Shown: positions 7,808 to 15,873 of the stretch, in pieces
Position numbering within the stretch: position 1 is the stretch's first letter
Layout: every line of letters starts with the position of its first letter
From: JACVRW01 sp034664125
GTDB taxonomy: Bacteria; Actinomycetota; Thermoleophilia; Solirubrobacterales; Thermoleophilaceae
Direction of reading: 5' to 3'
Length of the DNA: 64,000 bases
NCBI GenBank assembly: GCA_034664125.1
Contig: JAXDIG010000033.1
Coordinates: forward strand, 1 to 64,000
Made by a program: the position numbers and the translations under genes
Notes under the pieces: generated by a model
The model's input: only the letters and a program-made list of their open reading frames with translations
Told to the model about the DNA's origin: nothing
Database searches by the model: none

Positions 7808-9201
7808 GAGACGGGCACTCCCTCGAAGCCGATCGCCCGCTCGAGCGCGTAGGCGGCGTCGAGGATGCGGCTCTCCGAGAACGCCGGCCCGGCGATCTGG
7901 AAGCCCACGGGCAGGCCGTCCGACAGCCCGCACGGGATCGACACGGCCGGGATGCCCGCCAGCGGCATCGGCACCGTGAAGTAGTCGGACAGGTACATCG
8001 CGAGCGGGTCGGCGGTGCGCTCTCCGAGCTCGAAGGCGACCGTCGGGGAGGTGGGCGTGACCACGAAGTCGACCTGCTCGAAGGCGGCCTCGAAGTCGCG
8101 GGCGATCTTCGTGCGCACCTTCTGCGCCGTGCCGTAGTAGGCCTCGTAGTAGCCGGAGGACAGCGCGTAGGTGCCGATCATGATGCGGCGCTTGACCTCC
8201 TCGCCGAAGCCCTCGGCGCGGGTGTTCTCGTACATGCTGAGCAGGTCGTCGTAGTGCGGCGTGCGGTACCCGTAGCGCACGCCGTCGTAGCGGGCCAGGT
8301 TGGCGCTCGCCTCGGCCGGGGCGATCACGTAGTAGGCCGAGATCCCGTGGCCCGCGCTGGGCAGGTCGATCTCCCGCACGCTGCCCCCGAGCTCCTCGAT
8401 CCGGTCGAGCGTGCGGCGGCAGACCTCGGCCACGCCCGGGTCGAGCCCCTCCTCGGCGAGGCCCCAGGCGCCGAAGCGCAGGCCGTCGAGGCGCTCCGCG
8501 GTCGGCAGCGTGACGCCCTCGGGCAGGCCGAGTGACGTGGAGTCGCACGGATCGCGGCCCTCCAGCGCGCGCAGCATCAGGGCGGCGTCGGTCACGTCGC
8601 GCGTGAGCGGCCCGCACTGGTCGAGCGACGACGCGAAGGCGATCATCCCGTAGCGGCTGACCGCGCCGTAGGTGGGCTTGAGCCCGACGATCCCGCACAG
8701 CGACGCCGGCTGGCGGATCGACCCGCCGGTGTCGGTGCCGATCGCCCAGGGCGCCAGGCCCGCCGCCACGGCGGCGGCGCTGCCGCCGCTGGAGCCGCCC
8801 GGCACCCTGCCGCGGTCCCAGGGGTTCTGCACCGGGCCGAAGCCCGAGTTCTCGTTGGACGACCCCATGGCGAACTCGTCCTGGTTGGTCTTGCCGAGCA
8901 CCGACGCGCCCGCCTCCTGGAGGTTGCGCACGCTGGTGGCGGTGTAGACGGGCAGGTAGCCCTCGAGGATGCGCGAGCCGGCCGAGCTGGGCACGCCCTC
9001 CACGCAGAACAGGTCCTTGACCGCCACCGGCGGGAGCGTGCCGGGGTCGGCCGGCGTTTCCTCGGCGACCCACAGGTAGGCGCCCAGGTCGTCTTCCGCG
9101 GCGCGGTCGCGCCAGAACTCGAACACCTCCGCCCCCGAAACCTCGCCCGAGGCGATCAGCTCCGCCTGCCGCGCGGCGGTGAGGCCGAGCAGGTCCTTCA
9201 C
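7804..9201 (-). CDS. gatA: Asp-tRNA(Asn)/Glu-tRNA(Gln) amidotransferase subunit A
   Basis: Amidase subunit that hydrolyses glutamine and channels ammonia to GatB. The 465 aa protein keeps the amidase-signature triad: Lys62 in PPVAVKDLF, cis-Ser137 in PGGSSGGSAAAVAAG and nucleophile Ser161 in GTDTGGSIRQPASLCG, spaced as in known GatA proteins. The GTG start at 9199-9201 overlaps the gatC stop by 4 bases. The reading frame is open further upstream, but that part is compositional shadow. Middle gene of gatC-gatA-gatB. Confidence 0.96.
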   Translation of the reverse strand: MKDLLGLTAARQAELIASGEVSGAEVFEFWRDRAAEDDLGAYLWVAEETPADPGTLPPVAVKDLFCVEGVPSSAGSRILEGYLPVYTATSVRNLQEAGASVLGKTNQDEFAMGSSNENSGFGPVQNPWDRGRVPGGSSGGSAAAVAAGLAPWAIGTDTGGSIRQPASLCGIVGLKPTYGAVSRYGMIAFASSLDQCGPLTRDVTDAALMLRALEGRDPCDSTSLGLPEGVTLPTAERLDGLRFGAWGLAEEGLDPGVAEVCRRTLDRIEELGGSVREIDLPSAGHGISAYYVIAPAEASANLARYDGVRYGYRTPHYDDLLSMYENTRAEGFGEEVKRRIMIGTYALSSGYYEAYYGTAQKVRTKIARDFEAAFEQVDFVVTPTSPTVAFELGERTADPLAMYLSDYFTVPMPLAGIPAVSIPCGLSDGLPVGFQIAGPAFSESRILDAAYALERAIGFEGVPVS

Positions 9202-9485
9202 GAGGCGCCGGGGCTGGGCACCCGGAAGCCGCCGTCGGCCACGTCGGGTGCCCCCGCGAGCGCGCGCTCGCGCGGCAGGCTCGGACGCGGGACGTCCTCG
9301 CGCAGCACGTTGTCGAGCTCGACCACGTGCGTGGTCGGCTCGATCCCGTCCAAGTCGAGCTCGTCCATCTTCTCGACGTGCTCGAGGATCTTGGAGAGCT
9401 CGCCCGGCATGCGCTCGAGCTCCTCGTCCGTCAGCCGCAGCCGGGACAGGCGAGCGACGTGAAGCACCTGGTCGCGGTCGATCAT
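9198..9485 (-). CDS. gatC: Asp-tRNA(Asn)/Glu-tRNA(Gln) amidotransferase subunit C
   Basis: Small subunit wrapping GatA and GatB together. The 95 aa protein starts MIDRDQVLHVARLSRLRLTD, the usual GatC helix pair. It includes KILEHVEKMDELDLDGIEPT and LREDVPRPSL and ends near FRVPS. The ATG overlaps the TGA of the upstream membrane-protein gene by 4 bases (ATGA) and the gatC stop overlaps gatA, so the three subunits are coupled in translation. Confidence 0.94.
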   Translation of the reverse strand: MIDRDQVLHVARLSRLRLTDEELERMPGELSKILEHVEKMDELDLDGIEPTTHVVELDNVLREDVPRPSLPRERALAGAPDVADGGFRVPSPGAS

Positions 9486-9973
9486 CGCTCGCGATTGTAG
9501 GACGAGCCCGGGGCCGCAATCGGGTCGAGCTCGGCGGGCGGCGGCCCCGGCCGGCCCGTGAGGTCCGTCCACCGGCCGGGCGTGGAGAGGCGCTCGTCGC
9601 GCATCGCGAGCGCGGCGCCGGCCACGATGCCCACGGCGCCCGCGAGGCCGAGCCAGAGTCCCCACTCGCGCCCGCTTGCCTCATCGGGGATGGCCACCAC
9701 CCGGAACAGCACCAGCACTACGCCGACCAGCCCGCCGATCACCACGAGCGCCGAGAGCGCCGTTGGGACGGCGGGCACGCTGTGCCCCGCGGTGACGATG
9801 GCCAACAGCACGCCGCTCGCCGCTAGGAAGGCGAGCAGGACGTCGATGGCGGCAAGGGACTCCCAGCCGCTGAGGCCGTCCGGCCTGTACCACGGCACGA
9901 ACAGCGATACGAGCAGCGCCACGCCGGACGCCGCCGCCATCCATTCGCCGGCGCGCAGCCTTCGCAGATCCAT
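9482..9973 (-). CDS. Four-helix membrane protein heading the gat operon
   Basis: Unrecognised 163 aa protein with four hydrophobic segments: MAAASGVALLVSLFVPWY, LAAIDVLLAFLAASGVLLAI, ALSALVVIGGLVGVVLVLF and WLGLAGAVGIVAGAALAM. A cytoplasmic-looking Pro-rich tail follows. The ATG at 9971-9973 is chosen because TACGCT (9983-9988) lies 9 bases upstream; a GTG at 9995-9997 would place the -10 inside the gene. It is translationally coupled to gatC, but no functional link to tRNA amidation is known. Confidence 0.75.
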   Translation of the reverse strand: MDLRRLRAGEWMAAASGVALLVSLFVPWYRPDGLSGWESLAAIDVLLAFLAASGVLLAIVTAGHSVPAVPTALSALVVIGGLVGVVLVLFRVVAIPDEASGREWGLWLGLAGAVGIVAGAALAMRDERLSTPGRWTDLTGRPGPPPAELDPIAAPGSSYNRER

Positions 9974-9982
9974 CCGGCGGGC

Positions 9983-9988
9983 AGCGTA
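9983..9988 (-). promoter_or_regulatory. -10 hexamer TACGCT, leaderless start of the gat operon
   Basis: TACGCT ends 9 bases before the ATG at 9973. The 230 bases further upstream are very GC-rich with several self-complementary stretches, but I recognise no riboswitch or RNA gene there. Confidence 0.45.
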
Positions 9989-10209
9989 CCGCCGCACGGC
10001 GCCGGACGGTTCCGGCGCCGCCGCCCCCGGCTCTGAGGGAGGCGCCGGGAGCGGACGGGCCGGAGCGGCGGGGCCGCCGCGGGGGAAGCCGAAGCCCCGC
10101 CGGCTGGCTCGAACGGTTCTTGCCGGCGACCCGCTGGGACGCTACGTCCGAGCAGCACAGAGGTTCCCACCGCGATGTGCGCGTCGCAGTAGGGACTGCC
10201 CGCGTCCGG

Positions 10210-10229
10210 GGGTACGGCTAGCCGTACCC
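10210..10229. repeat. 20-bp perfect palindrome downstream of folD
   Basis: GGGTACGGCTAGCCGTACCC reads the same on both strands. It begins 3 bases beyond the folD stop codon. As RNA it would form a compact hairpin that could end or protect the folD transcript. No T tract follows, so a protein-binding site is equally possible. Confidence 0.5.
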
Positions 10230-10231
10230 GC

Positions 10232-11071
10232 TCAGCTCTGCAGGCGTGCCGCGCGCAGCGTGTTGACCAGCAGCATCGCGCGTGTCATCGGCCCCACGCC
10301 GCCGGGCACCGGCGTGATCGCCCGGGCCCGCTCCTTGGCGGACTCGAAGTCCACGTCGCCGACCAGGCCGGCGTCGGTGCGGTTGGTGCCGACGTCGATC
10401 ACGACGGCGCCCTCGCGCACCATGTCACCGGTCACCAGCCCCGGCGATCCGACCGCGGCGATCAGCACGTCCGCCTCCCGGCACACGGCGGGCAGGTCGC
10501 GCGTGCGCGAGTGGCAGTGCGTGACGGTGGCGTTCGCCGCCAGGAGCAGCTGCGCGAGCGGCTTGCCGACCAGGATCGAGCGCCCGATCACCACCGCCCG
10601 GGCGCCCTCGAGCTCCGCCCCCGCCTCCTTCAGCAGCTCCATCACCCCGGCCGGCGTGCAGGCCACCATCGCCTCCTCGCGGTCCTGCATCAACAGGCCC
10701 GCGTTGACGGCGGTCAGACCGTCCACGTCCTTGACCGGGTCGATCAGTGCGATGAAGTCGTCCTGGTCCAGGTGCCCCGGGAGCGGCAGCTGCAGCAGGA
10801 TGCCGTGCACCCGCTCGTCCTCGTTGAGGTGACCAAGCAGCCGCGCCAGCGCGCCCGGCGCCACGTCCGCGTCCACCTCGTGGTGGAACGACTCGATCCC
10901 GACCTCGGCGCAGTCCTCGCGCTTCATGCGCACGTAGATGGCCGAGGCGGGGTCGTCGCCCACCAGCACGGTGGCAAGGCCGGGCTTGACCGGCAGCTCG
11001 GCCACCTGGCGCGCGACCTCCTCCTTTACACGGGCCGCGACGGCCTTGCCATCGATGATCTCGGCGCTCAC
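10232..11071 (-). CDS. folD: Methylenetetrahydrofolate dehydrogenase / cyclohydrolase
   Basis: Bifunctional cytoplasmic enzyme interconverting 5,10-methylene-THF, methenyl-THF and 10-formyl-THF. The 279 aa protein has the family's catalytic Tyr46 and Lys50 in YVRMK, then GILLQLPLPGHLD, DVDG, the dinucleotide-binding GRSILVGKPLAQLL and the C-terminal PVPGGVGPMT signature. The GTG start is supported by TAGGCT (11080-11085), 8 bases upstream; that hexamer lies immediately after the pcrA stop, so folD can be transcribed separately from pcrA. Confidence 0.96.
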   Translation of the reverse strand: MSAEIIDGKAVAARVKEEVARQVAELPVKPGLATVLVGDDPASAIYVRMKREDCAEVGIESFHHEVDADVAPGALARLLGHLNEDERVHGILLQLPLPGHLDQDDFIALIDPVKDVDGLTAVNAGLLMQDREEAMVACTPAGVMELLKEAGAELEGARAVVIGRSILVGKPLAQLLLAANATVTHCHSRTRDLPAVCREADVLIAAVGSPGLVTGDMVREGAVVIDVGTNRTDAGLVGDVDFESAKERARAITPVPGGVGPMTRAMLLVNTLRAARLQS

Positions 11072-11086
11072 GGCGGCGCAGCCTAC

Positions 11087-13309
11087 TCAGGAGCGCCGCT
11101 TCAGCGGCGCGTAGTCCGCCATCAGCTTGCGCTCCGAGCCGTCGGAGGCGAAGCGCACGACCACCAGGCCGCCCGGCTCCACCCCGACCACCACGCCCTC
11201 GCCGAAGTTGGCGTGCGTCACGTCGTCGCCCAGCGCGAAGATCGCTCCGGGCCCGGCGGGCTCCGGTGCCGCGGCCGTCCCGCTGCCCCAGGTGGCCGCG
11301 GCCTCGCGGCCCACCGGCCCTTGCTCCTCGCGGTCGGTCAGCTCGATCGGTATCTCGTCCACGAAGCGGCTGCGCAGGTTCCAGTCGCGGTTGCCGAACA
11401 GCGCGCGTGTGCGCGCGTAGGTGAGGTACAGCTCGCGCTTGGCGCGCGTGATCCCGACATAGGCGAGCCGGCGCTCCTCCTCGAGGTCGCCCGCCTCGAT
11501 CGAGCGCGAGTGCGGGAACACGCCGTCCTCCATCCCGATGATGAAGACGGTGCCGAACTCGAGCCCCTTGGCGTTGTGCAGTGTCATCAGCGTGACCAGG
11601 CCCTGCTCGTCGCGCAGGTTGTCCTGCTCGGAGAAGAGCGCGATCTGCTGCAGGAACTGCTCGACCGACGGCTCCTCGGCGGTGGCGTCGTACTCGCGCG
11701 CGACGCCGACCAGCTCCTCGAGGTTCTCGAGCCGCACCTGGGACTCCACGGTGCGCTCGGCCTGGAGCGCCTCGGTGTAGCCGCTCTCCTCCAGCGTCTC
11801 GGCCAGCAGGTCGCCGACCCCGATGGAGGCCATCGCTCCGGCGCGGGCCGAGCCCGCGCCCTCGCGCACGGCGCCATCCACGCGCTCGCGCAGCCGCTCC
11901 ATCACCGACATGAAGCGCCCGACCGCCTTGACCGCGGCGGTCCCGAGGCCGGGCACCTTCTCGGGCGCGGCGGCCACCTCCCAGACGGGAGCGCCGATCG
12001 TGTTCGCGTATCCGACCAGGCGCGCCTGCGAGGTCTGCCCGATCCCGCGCCGCGGCGAGTTGACGACCCGCCCGAAGGCGACCGTGTCGGACGGGTTCAC
12101 CAGCAGCGTCAGGTAGGCCATCGCGTCCTTGATCTCGGCCCGCTCGTAGAAGCGAGTGCCCCCGATCACCTGGTAGGAGACGCCGTAGCGAACCAGCATG
12201 TCCTCGAGCACGCGGCTCTGCGCGTTGGCGCGGTAGAACACGGCGATGTCGTCGCGCGAGCCGCCCTCGTCCACCAGGCGCTCGATCTCGGACACCACGA
12301 AGCGGGCCTCCGCGTGCTCGTCCTCCAGCTCGCGCACGTGCACCGGGTCGCCCTCGCCGAGCTCCGACCAGAGCGACTTCTCCTTGCGCGACCGGTTGTT
12401 GGAGATCACCGCGTTGGAGGCGTTCAGGATCGTCTGTGTCGAGCGGTAGTTCTGCTCGAGCTTGACCACCGTCGCGTCCGGGAAGTGGTCCTCGAAGTCG
12501 AGGATGTTGCGGATATCGGCGCCGCGGAAGCGGTAGATCGACTGGTCGTCGTCGCCGACCACGGCGAGGTTGCGGTGCTCCTCGCCGAGCAGCTGCAGCC
12601 AGCGGTACTGCGCCTGGTTGGTGTCCTGGTACTCGTCGACCAGCACGTGGCGGAACGAGCGGCGGTAGCGGTCGCGCACCTCGTCGAACAGCTCGAACAG
12701 GTTCACGCAGCGGAACAGCAGGTCGTCGAAGTCCATCGCGTTGGCCGAGTGCAGCCGCTGCTCGTAGAGGTCGTACACGTCCGCCGCGGTCTGCTCGAAG
12801 AAGCTGCCGACCTTGAGCCGGTAGGCCTCGGCGTCGAGCAGCGCGTTCTTGGCGTCCGAGATCTGTCGGCGGATGCCGCGCGCCGGGAACCGCTTCGGAT
12901 CGATGTCCAGCTCGTCGACGCAGTTCTTGACCAAGCGCAGGGAGTCCTGCTCGTCGTAGATCGTGAAGCCGCGCGTGTAGCCGAGCCGCTCGGCGTCTGC
13001 GCGCAGCATGCGCGCGCAGGCGGAGTGGAAGGTCATCACCCACATCGCCCGGGCCCGCCGACCGACCAGCAGCTCCACGCGCTCGCGCATCTCCTGCGCG
13101 GCCTTGTTCGTGAACGTGATCGCGAGGATCTCGCCGGGCCCGGCCTGGCCGGTGCCGACGAGGTGCGCGATCCGGTGGGTCAGCACGCGTGTCTTGCCCG
13201 AGCCGGCTCCGGCAAGGATCAGCAGCGGACCCTCGCCGTGCAGCACGGCCTGCCGCTGAGGCTCGTTCAGCCCCTCGAGCAGGCTCTCGGTTGCGACTGG
13301 TGCGCTCAC
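11087..13309 (-). CDS. pcrA: ATP-dependent DNA helicase PcrA/UvrD
   Basis: Superfamily 1A 3'-5' helicase for nucleotide excision repair and removal of blocked protein-DNA or transcription complexes. The 740 aa protein has the Q-motif region LNEPQRQAVLHG, Walker A AGAGSGKT (33-40), the Walker B box VDEYQDTN, motif IV/V elements (VVKLEQNYRST, VTLMTLHNAKGLEF) and motif VI (RRLAYVGITRAKRELYLTYA). The C-terminal Tudor-like segment (VTHANFGEGVVVGVE) is typical of PcrA and binds RNA polymerase in relatives. The GTG start lies 7 bases after TATCCT (13317-13322). Confidence 0.96.
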   Translation of the reverse strand: MSAPVATESLLEGLNEPQRQAVLHGEGPLLILAGAGSGKTRVLTHRIAHLVGTGQAGPGEILAITFTNKAAQEMRERVELLVGRRARAMWVMTFHSACARMLRADAERLGYTRGFTIYDEQDSLRLVKNCVDELDIDPKRFPARGIRRQISDAKNALLDAEAYRLKVGSFFEQTAADVYDLYEQRLHSANAMDFDDLLFRCVNLFELFDEVRDRYRRSFRHVLVDEYQDTNQAQYRWLQLLGEEHRNLAVVGDDDQSIYRFRGADIRNILDFEDHFPDATVVKLEQNYRSTQTILNASNAVISNNRSRKEKSLWSELGEGDPVHVRELEDEHAEARFVVSEIERLVDEGGSRDDIAVFYRANAQSRVLEDMLVRYGVSYQVIGGTRFYERAEIKDAMAYLTLLVNPSDTVAFGRVVNSPRRGIGQTSQARLVGYANTIGAPVWEVAAAPEKVPGLGTAAVKAVGRFMSVMERLRERVDGAVREGAGSARAGAMASIGVGDLLAETLEESGYTEALQAERTVESQVRLENLEELVGVAREYDATAEEPSVEQFLQQIALFSEQDNLRDEQGLVTLMTLHNAKGLEFGTVFIIGMEDGVFPHSRSIEAGDLEEERRLAYVGITRAKRELYLTYARTRALFGNRDWNLRSRFVDEIPIELTDREEQGPVGREAAATWGSGTAAAPEPAGPGAIFALGDDVTHANFGEGVVVGVEPGGLVVVRFASDGSERKLMADYAPLKRRS

Positions 13310-13346
13310 CCTGGCGAGGATAGAAGCGCGGGCGGCGGGGTTGTGG

Positions 13347-14570
13347 CTACGGGCAGAACACGTTGCGGCACTGCAGCGCGTTGCCGTTGCCGCTGGCCGT
13401 GTTGCCGCCCGCGTCGGTGACCCCGGCCACGGCGTCGATGCCGAAGTCGCCGTTGTCGTCGGCGCGGTTGCCCTGCAGCCGGGTGGCGGTGCCTCTCACG
13501 TCGATGCCGTCGTCGCCGTTGTCGTGCGCGTAGTTGCGGCGCAGCACGGTGCCGGCCGTAAAGCCGCCGACGCGGATGCCGTCCGGTTCGGAGTCGGGTC
13601 CCGTCGCCGAGCCGAACGCCTCGTTGTCCACGAGGACGTTGTTCGAGCCGGCGCGCACGACGATGCTGCCGTTGCCGCAACCACCGACCCGGTTCTCCGC
13701 CGCACGGTTGCTGTTTCCGGAGATCTCGAGGCACGCGCTGAAGGGGCCGCTGCCGTCGATCTGATTGCGCACGATCCGGGCACCGTCGGTGAAGATCGAG
13801 AACCTGTACCCGGTCGAGTCGGCCACCACGAAGCCGGGCGACCCGCCGACGGAGAGCCCGCTGCCGGACCGGCCGAACGACACCTCGCTGTGCCTGACGG
13901 CGTTGCCCTCACCGCCGCTGATGCTGATCCCCGTGAAGCCGCTCGCGCGCACGTTCCGGATCGTCACGAAGCTGGCGTCCCGCATGGCCACGGCCGTTCC
14001 CCACCCGCCCAGGACGCCGTTGCGGATAGTGACGCCGTCGTAGCCGCCCCTGTTGTCGATGCCGGTGTCCGGCACTGGGTCCGCCGTGGACAGCAGCGGG
14101 CCGTCGATGCCGTGTCCGCCCAGGTCGAGGTCCACTCCGTCGGCGCCGATGACGAGCCCGCCCTCGCCGAACTCGCGGCAGTTCAGGTCATCGCTCAGCC
14201 GAACGTCCTCGGTCACGGTGTCGCCACACTCGAGGTTCGCCGTTGTGAATGCTCTGTCCTCGCCGCAGCCGGGAGCGCCCGTCTGCTGGGAGTCCCTCGC
14301 GCACAGCCGGTAGTGGTAGGTCGTGGAGCGCTGGAGGTCCTGCACCCGCTCGGATACCTGCCGCGGCGTGTTTACCGCAACAGTCGTAGAGGCGTGCGCC
14401 GTCTGCGCGTCGTAGGCGCTGGTGAGCCCGTACTCGAACCAGTACTCCACTTGGCCGCCGGAGTCGCTGGTCACGCTCCCCGAGAGGTCCGCGCGCGTGG
14501 CGTTGACCTCGTGCGGGTTGCCGGTCTGGGCCGCAGCGCAGCCCGACGCCAGCAATCCTGCGAGTACCAC
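13347..14570 (-). CDS. Lipoprotein with right-handed beta-helix domain (copy A)
   Basis: Secreted protein of about 407 aa. It has a lipobox (LLASGC), an Fn3-like region with a YxxxYGLTSAYDAQT pattern (about 40-110), a Cys-rich linker (GAPGCGEDRAFTTANLECGD) and a parallel beta-helix of ~20-residue coils rich in IRN, ADNR and DNGDDGIDVRGTA motifs, as in NosD/pectate-lyase-like repeats. The canonical GTG at 14568-14570 leaves a signal of only about 10 residues. Reading from an in-frame ATC at 14592-14594 gives a full signal starting with Arg-Gly-Arg, and TACGGT (14601-14606) lies 6 bases upstream of it. Paralogue of the broken copy B next door. Possibly binds or cleaves polysaccharide; substrate unknown. 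Confidence 0.72.
   Translation of the reverse strand: MVLAGLLASGCAAAQTGNPHEVNATRADLSGSVTSDSGGQVEYWFEYGLTSAYDAQTAHASTTVAVNTPRQVSERVQDLQRSTTYHYRLCARDSQQTGAPGCGEDRAFTTANLECGDTVTEDVRLSDDLNCREFGEGGLVIGADGVDLDLGGHGIDGPLLSTADPVPDTGIDNRGGYDGVTIRNGVLGGWGTAVAMRDASFVTIRNVRASGFTGISISGGEGNAVRHSEVSFGRSGSGLSVGGSPGFVVADSTGYRFSIFTDGARIVRNQIDGSGPFSACLEISGNSNRAAENRVGGCGNGSIVVRAGSNNVLVDNEAFGSATGPDSEPDGIRVGGFTAGTVLRRNYAHDNGDDGIDVRGTATRLQGNRADDNGDFGIDAVAGVTDAGGNTASGNGNALQCRNVFCP
13399..13493. repeat. 95-bp exact direct repeat, unit in copy A
   Basis: Identical base for base to 14687-14781. It lies in the 3' part of the beta-helix gene and encodes the coils around RLQGNRADDNGDFGID. Similarity continues imperfectly to about 13536. 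The identity exceeds that of the rest of the two paralogues, suggesting recent gene conversion or duplication. Confidence 0.85.
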
Positions 14571-14600
14571 GGTTACGACGACCCTGCCCCTGATGGGGCG

Positions 14601-14606
14601 ACCGTA
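14601..14606 (-). promoter_or_regulatory. -10 hexamer TACGGT before a possible ATC start
   Basis: TACGGT on the minus strand ends 6 bases before the in-frame ATC at 14592-14594. This is the same geometry as the ATG-starting leaderless genes in the window. Confidence 0.35.
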
Positions 14607-14625
14607 TCCCTGTGCTAGCGACCGG

Positions 14626-15789
14626 TCAAGGCGAGGCGGCGCAAAAGACGTTGCGGCACTGCAGCGGGTTGCCGCTGCCGGCCGCGGTGTTGCCGCCCGC
14701 GTCGGTGACCCCGGCCACGGCGTCGATGCCGAAGTCGCCGTTGTCGTCGGCGCGGTTGCCCTGCAGCCGGGTGGCGGTGCCGCGCACGTCGATGCCGTCG
14801 TCGCCGTTGCCGTGCGCGTAGTTGCCCTGCAGGAGCGTGCCAGCCGTGAAAGGTCCCACCGACATGCCGTCCGAGGTGCCGGATGCCTCGTTGCCGATCA
14901 CCTGGTTGTCGGAACCCGCGGCGATCACAAGCGGGCATCCGAGCACGCGGTTGTCGGCGATTCGGCCGCGGTTCCCCGATACGCGGAGACAGTCGAAGAA
15001 GTCGCTTCCGCTGTCGATCTGGTTTCTGACGACTCGCGCGGAGTCCCCGGAGATCGTTCACTGCGTCCCCGAGGAGTCGGCGACGACCAGACCCTCGCTG
15101 CCGCTGGCAAGCAGGCCAGGCGCGAAGACCGTGCCGGTCATCACGGACGACCGGATCGTGTTCGACTCGCCCCCGTCAATACGGACGCTGTTGTTCCCCA
15201 CGCGCAGGTCGACGTTGCGAAGCAGGTTGAAGCTGGCATCCGCCAGGCGGACGCCGGTGGCCCACCGCTGCACGCTGCCGTTGCGGATCGTCACGTCGTC
15301 GTAGCCGCCGGTGTTGTCCACGCCGGTTCCGCTGGCTTCCTTGGCGGCCCTCCCCGACGGCCCGTTCAGAGCCTTGCCGTTGAGGTTGATGTCCACGCCG
15401 TCCGCGCCGATGACCAGGCCCGTCGGTGGAGAGTGCTCGCAGTCCACGAACCCGCTCAAGGTGAAGTCGCGGGTGATCACGTCGCCGCACTCCAGATTGG
15501 GTGTGGTGAAGCTCTTGTCCTCACCGCAGCCCGGCCCACCGCCCTGCTGGGAGTCCTGGGCGCATAGCCGGTAGTGGTAGGTGGTCGAGCGCTGAAGCCC
15601 GGTGACACCCACGAAGACCGTGCGCGGCTCGTTCACCTGCGTCGAGACCGTCGAGTGCGCCGTATCGGAGCCGTAGGCCATGGTTTCGCCGTACTCCATC
15701 CAGTACTCGACGTCACCGCCCGTGTTGCTGACCACGCCGCCCAGGAAACGCGCCTGGGTCCCCGACACAGCGTCCGGGTTTCCGGTCAA
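14626..15789 (-). pseudogene. Beta-helix lipoprotein copy B, interrupted by in-frame TGA
   Basis: Tandem paralogue of copy A. The 5' part (15058-15789) has the Fn3-like region and first helix coils, ending SEGLVVADSSGTQ and TGA at 15058-15060. The same frame continues without a shift from there (TISGDSARVVRNQIDSGSDF) to a stop at 14626. The two parts align colinearly with copy A, with the TGA matching a Phe in STGYRFSIF. The N-terminus is also poor: a lipobox-like LLAVAC lies in frame upstream of the TTG at 15787-15789, but no good start is in frame with it, and the TAGATT -10 (15864-15869) precedes an ATC in another frame. Probably a pseudogene; stop-codon readthrough is a weaker alternative. 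Confidence 0.75.
14687..14781. repeat. 95-bp exact direct repeat, unit in copy B
   Basis: Exact match to 13399-13493. It lies in the 3' part of the interrupted copy B, and flanking similarity extends to about 14824. Confidence 0.85.
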
Positions 15790-15873
15790 CCCGGTCGCGC
15801 AGCCCGTGCATGCGACCGCAAGCAGCGACCGAGTGCGGTGAGGGCCCCCTGCCGATGAACGGAAATCTACCGC

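Noticed and set aside
9998..10231. Possible riboswitch or structured RNA in the GC-rich gap upstream of the gat operon
   Set aside because: It has several self-complementary G/C stretches but no conserved core I recognise (no glycine, c-di-AMP, T-box or SAM features). Only the 10210-10229 palindrome is retained as a feature.
15058..15060. Selenocysteine at the in-frame TGA of lipoprotein copy B
   Set aside because: No SECIS-like hairpin is evident immediately downstream, the paralogue has Phe rather than Cys at the aligned position, and the gene start is also damaged. Decay is simpler.
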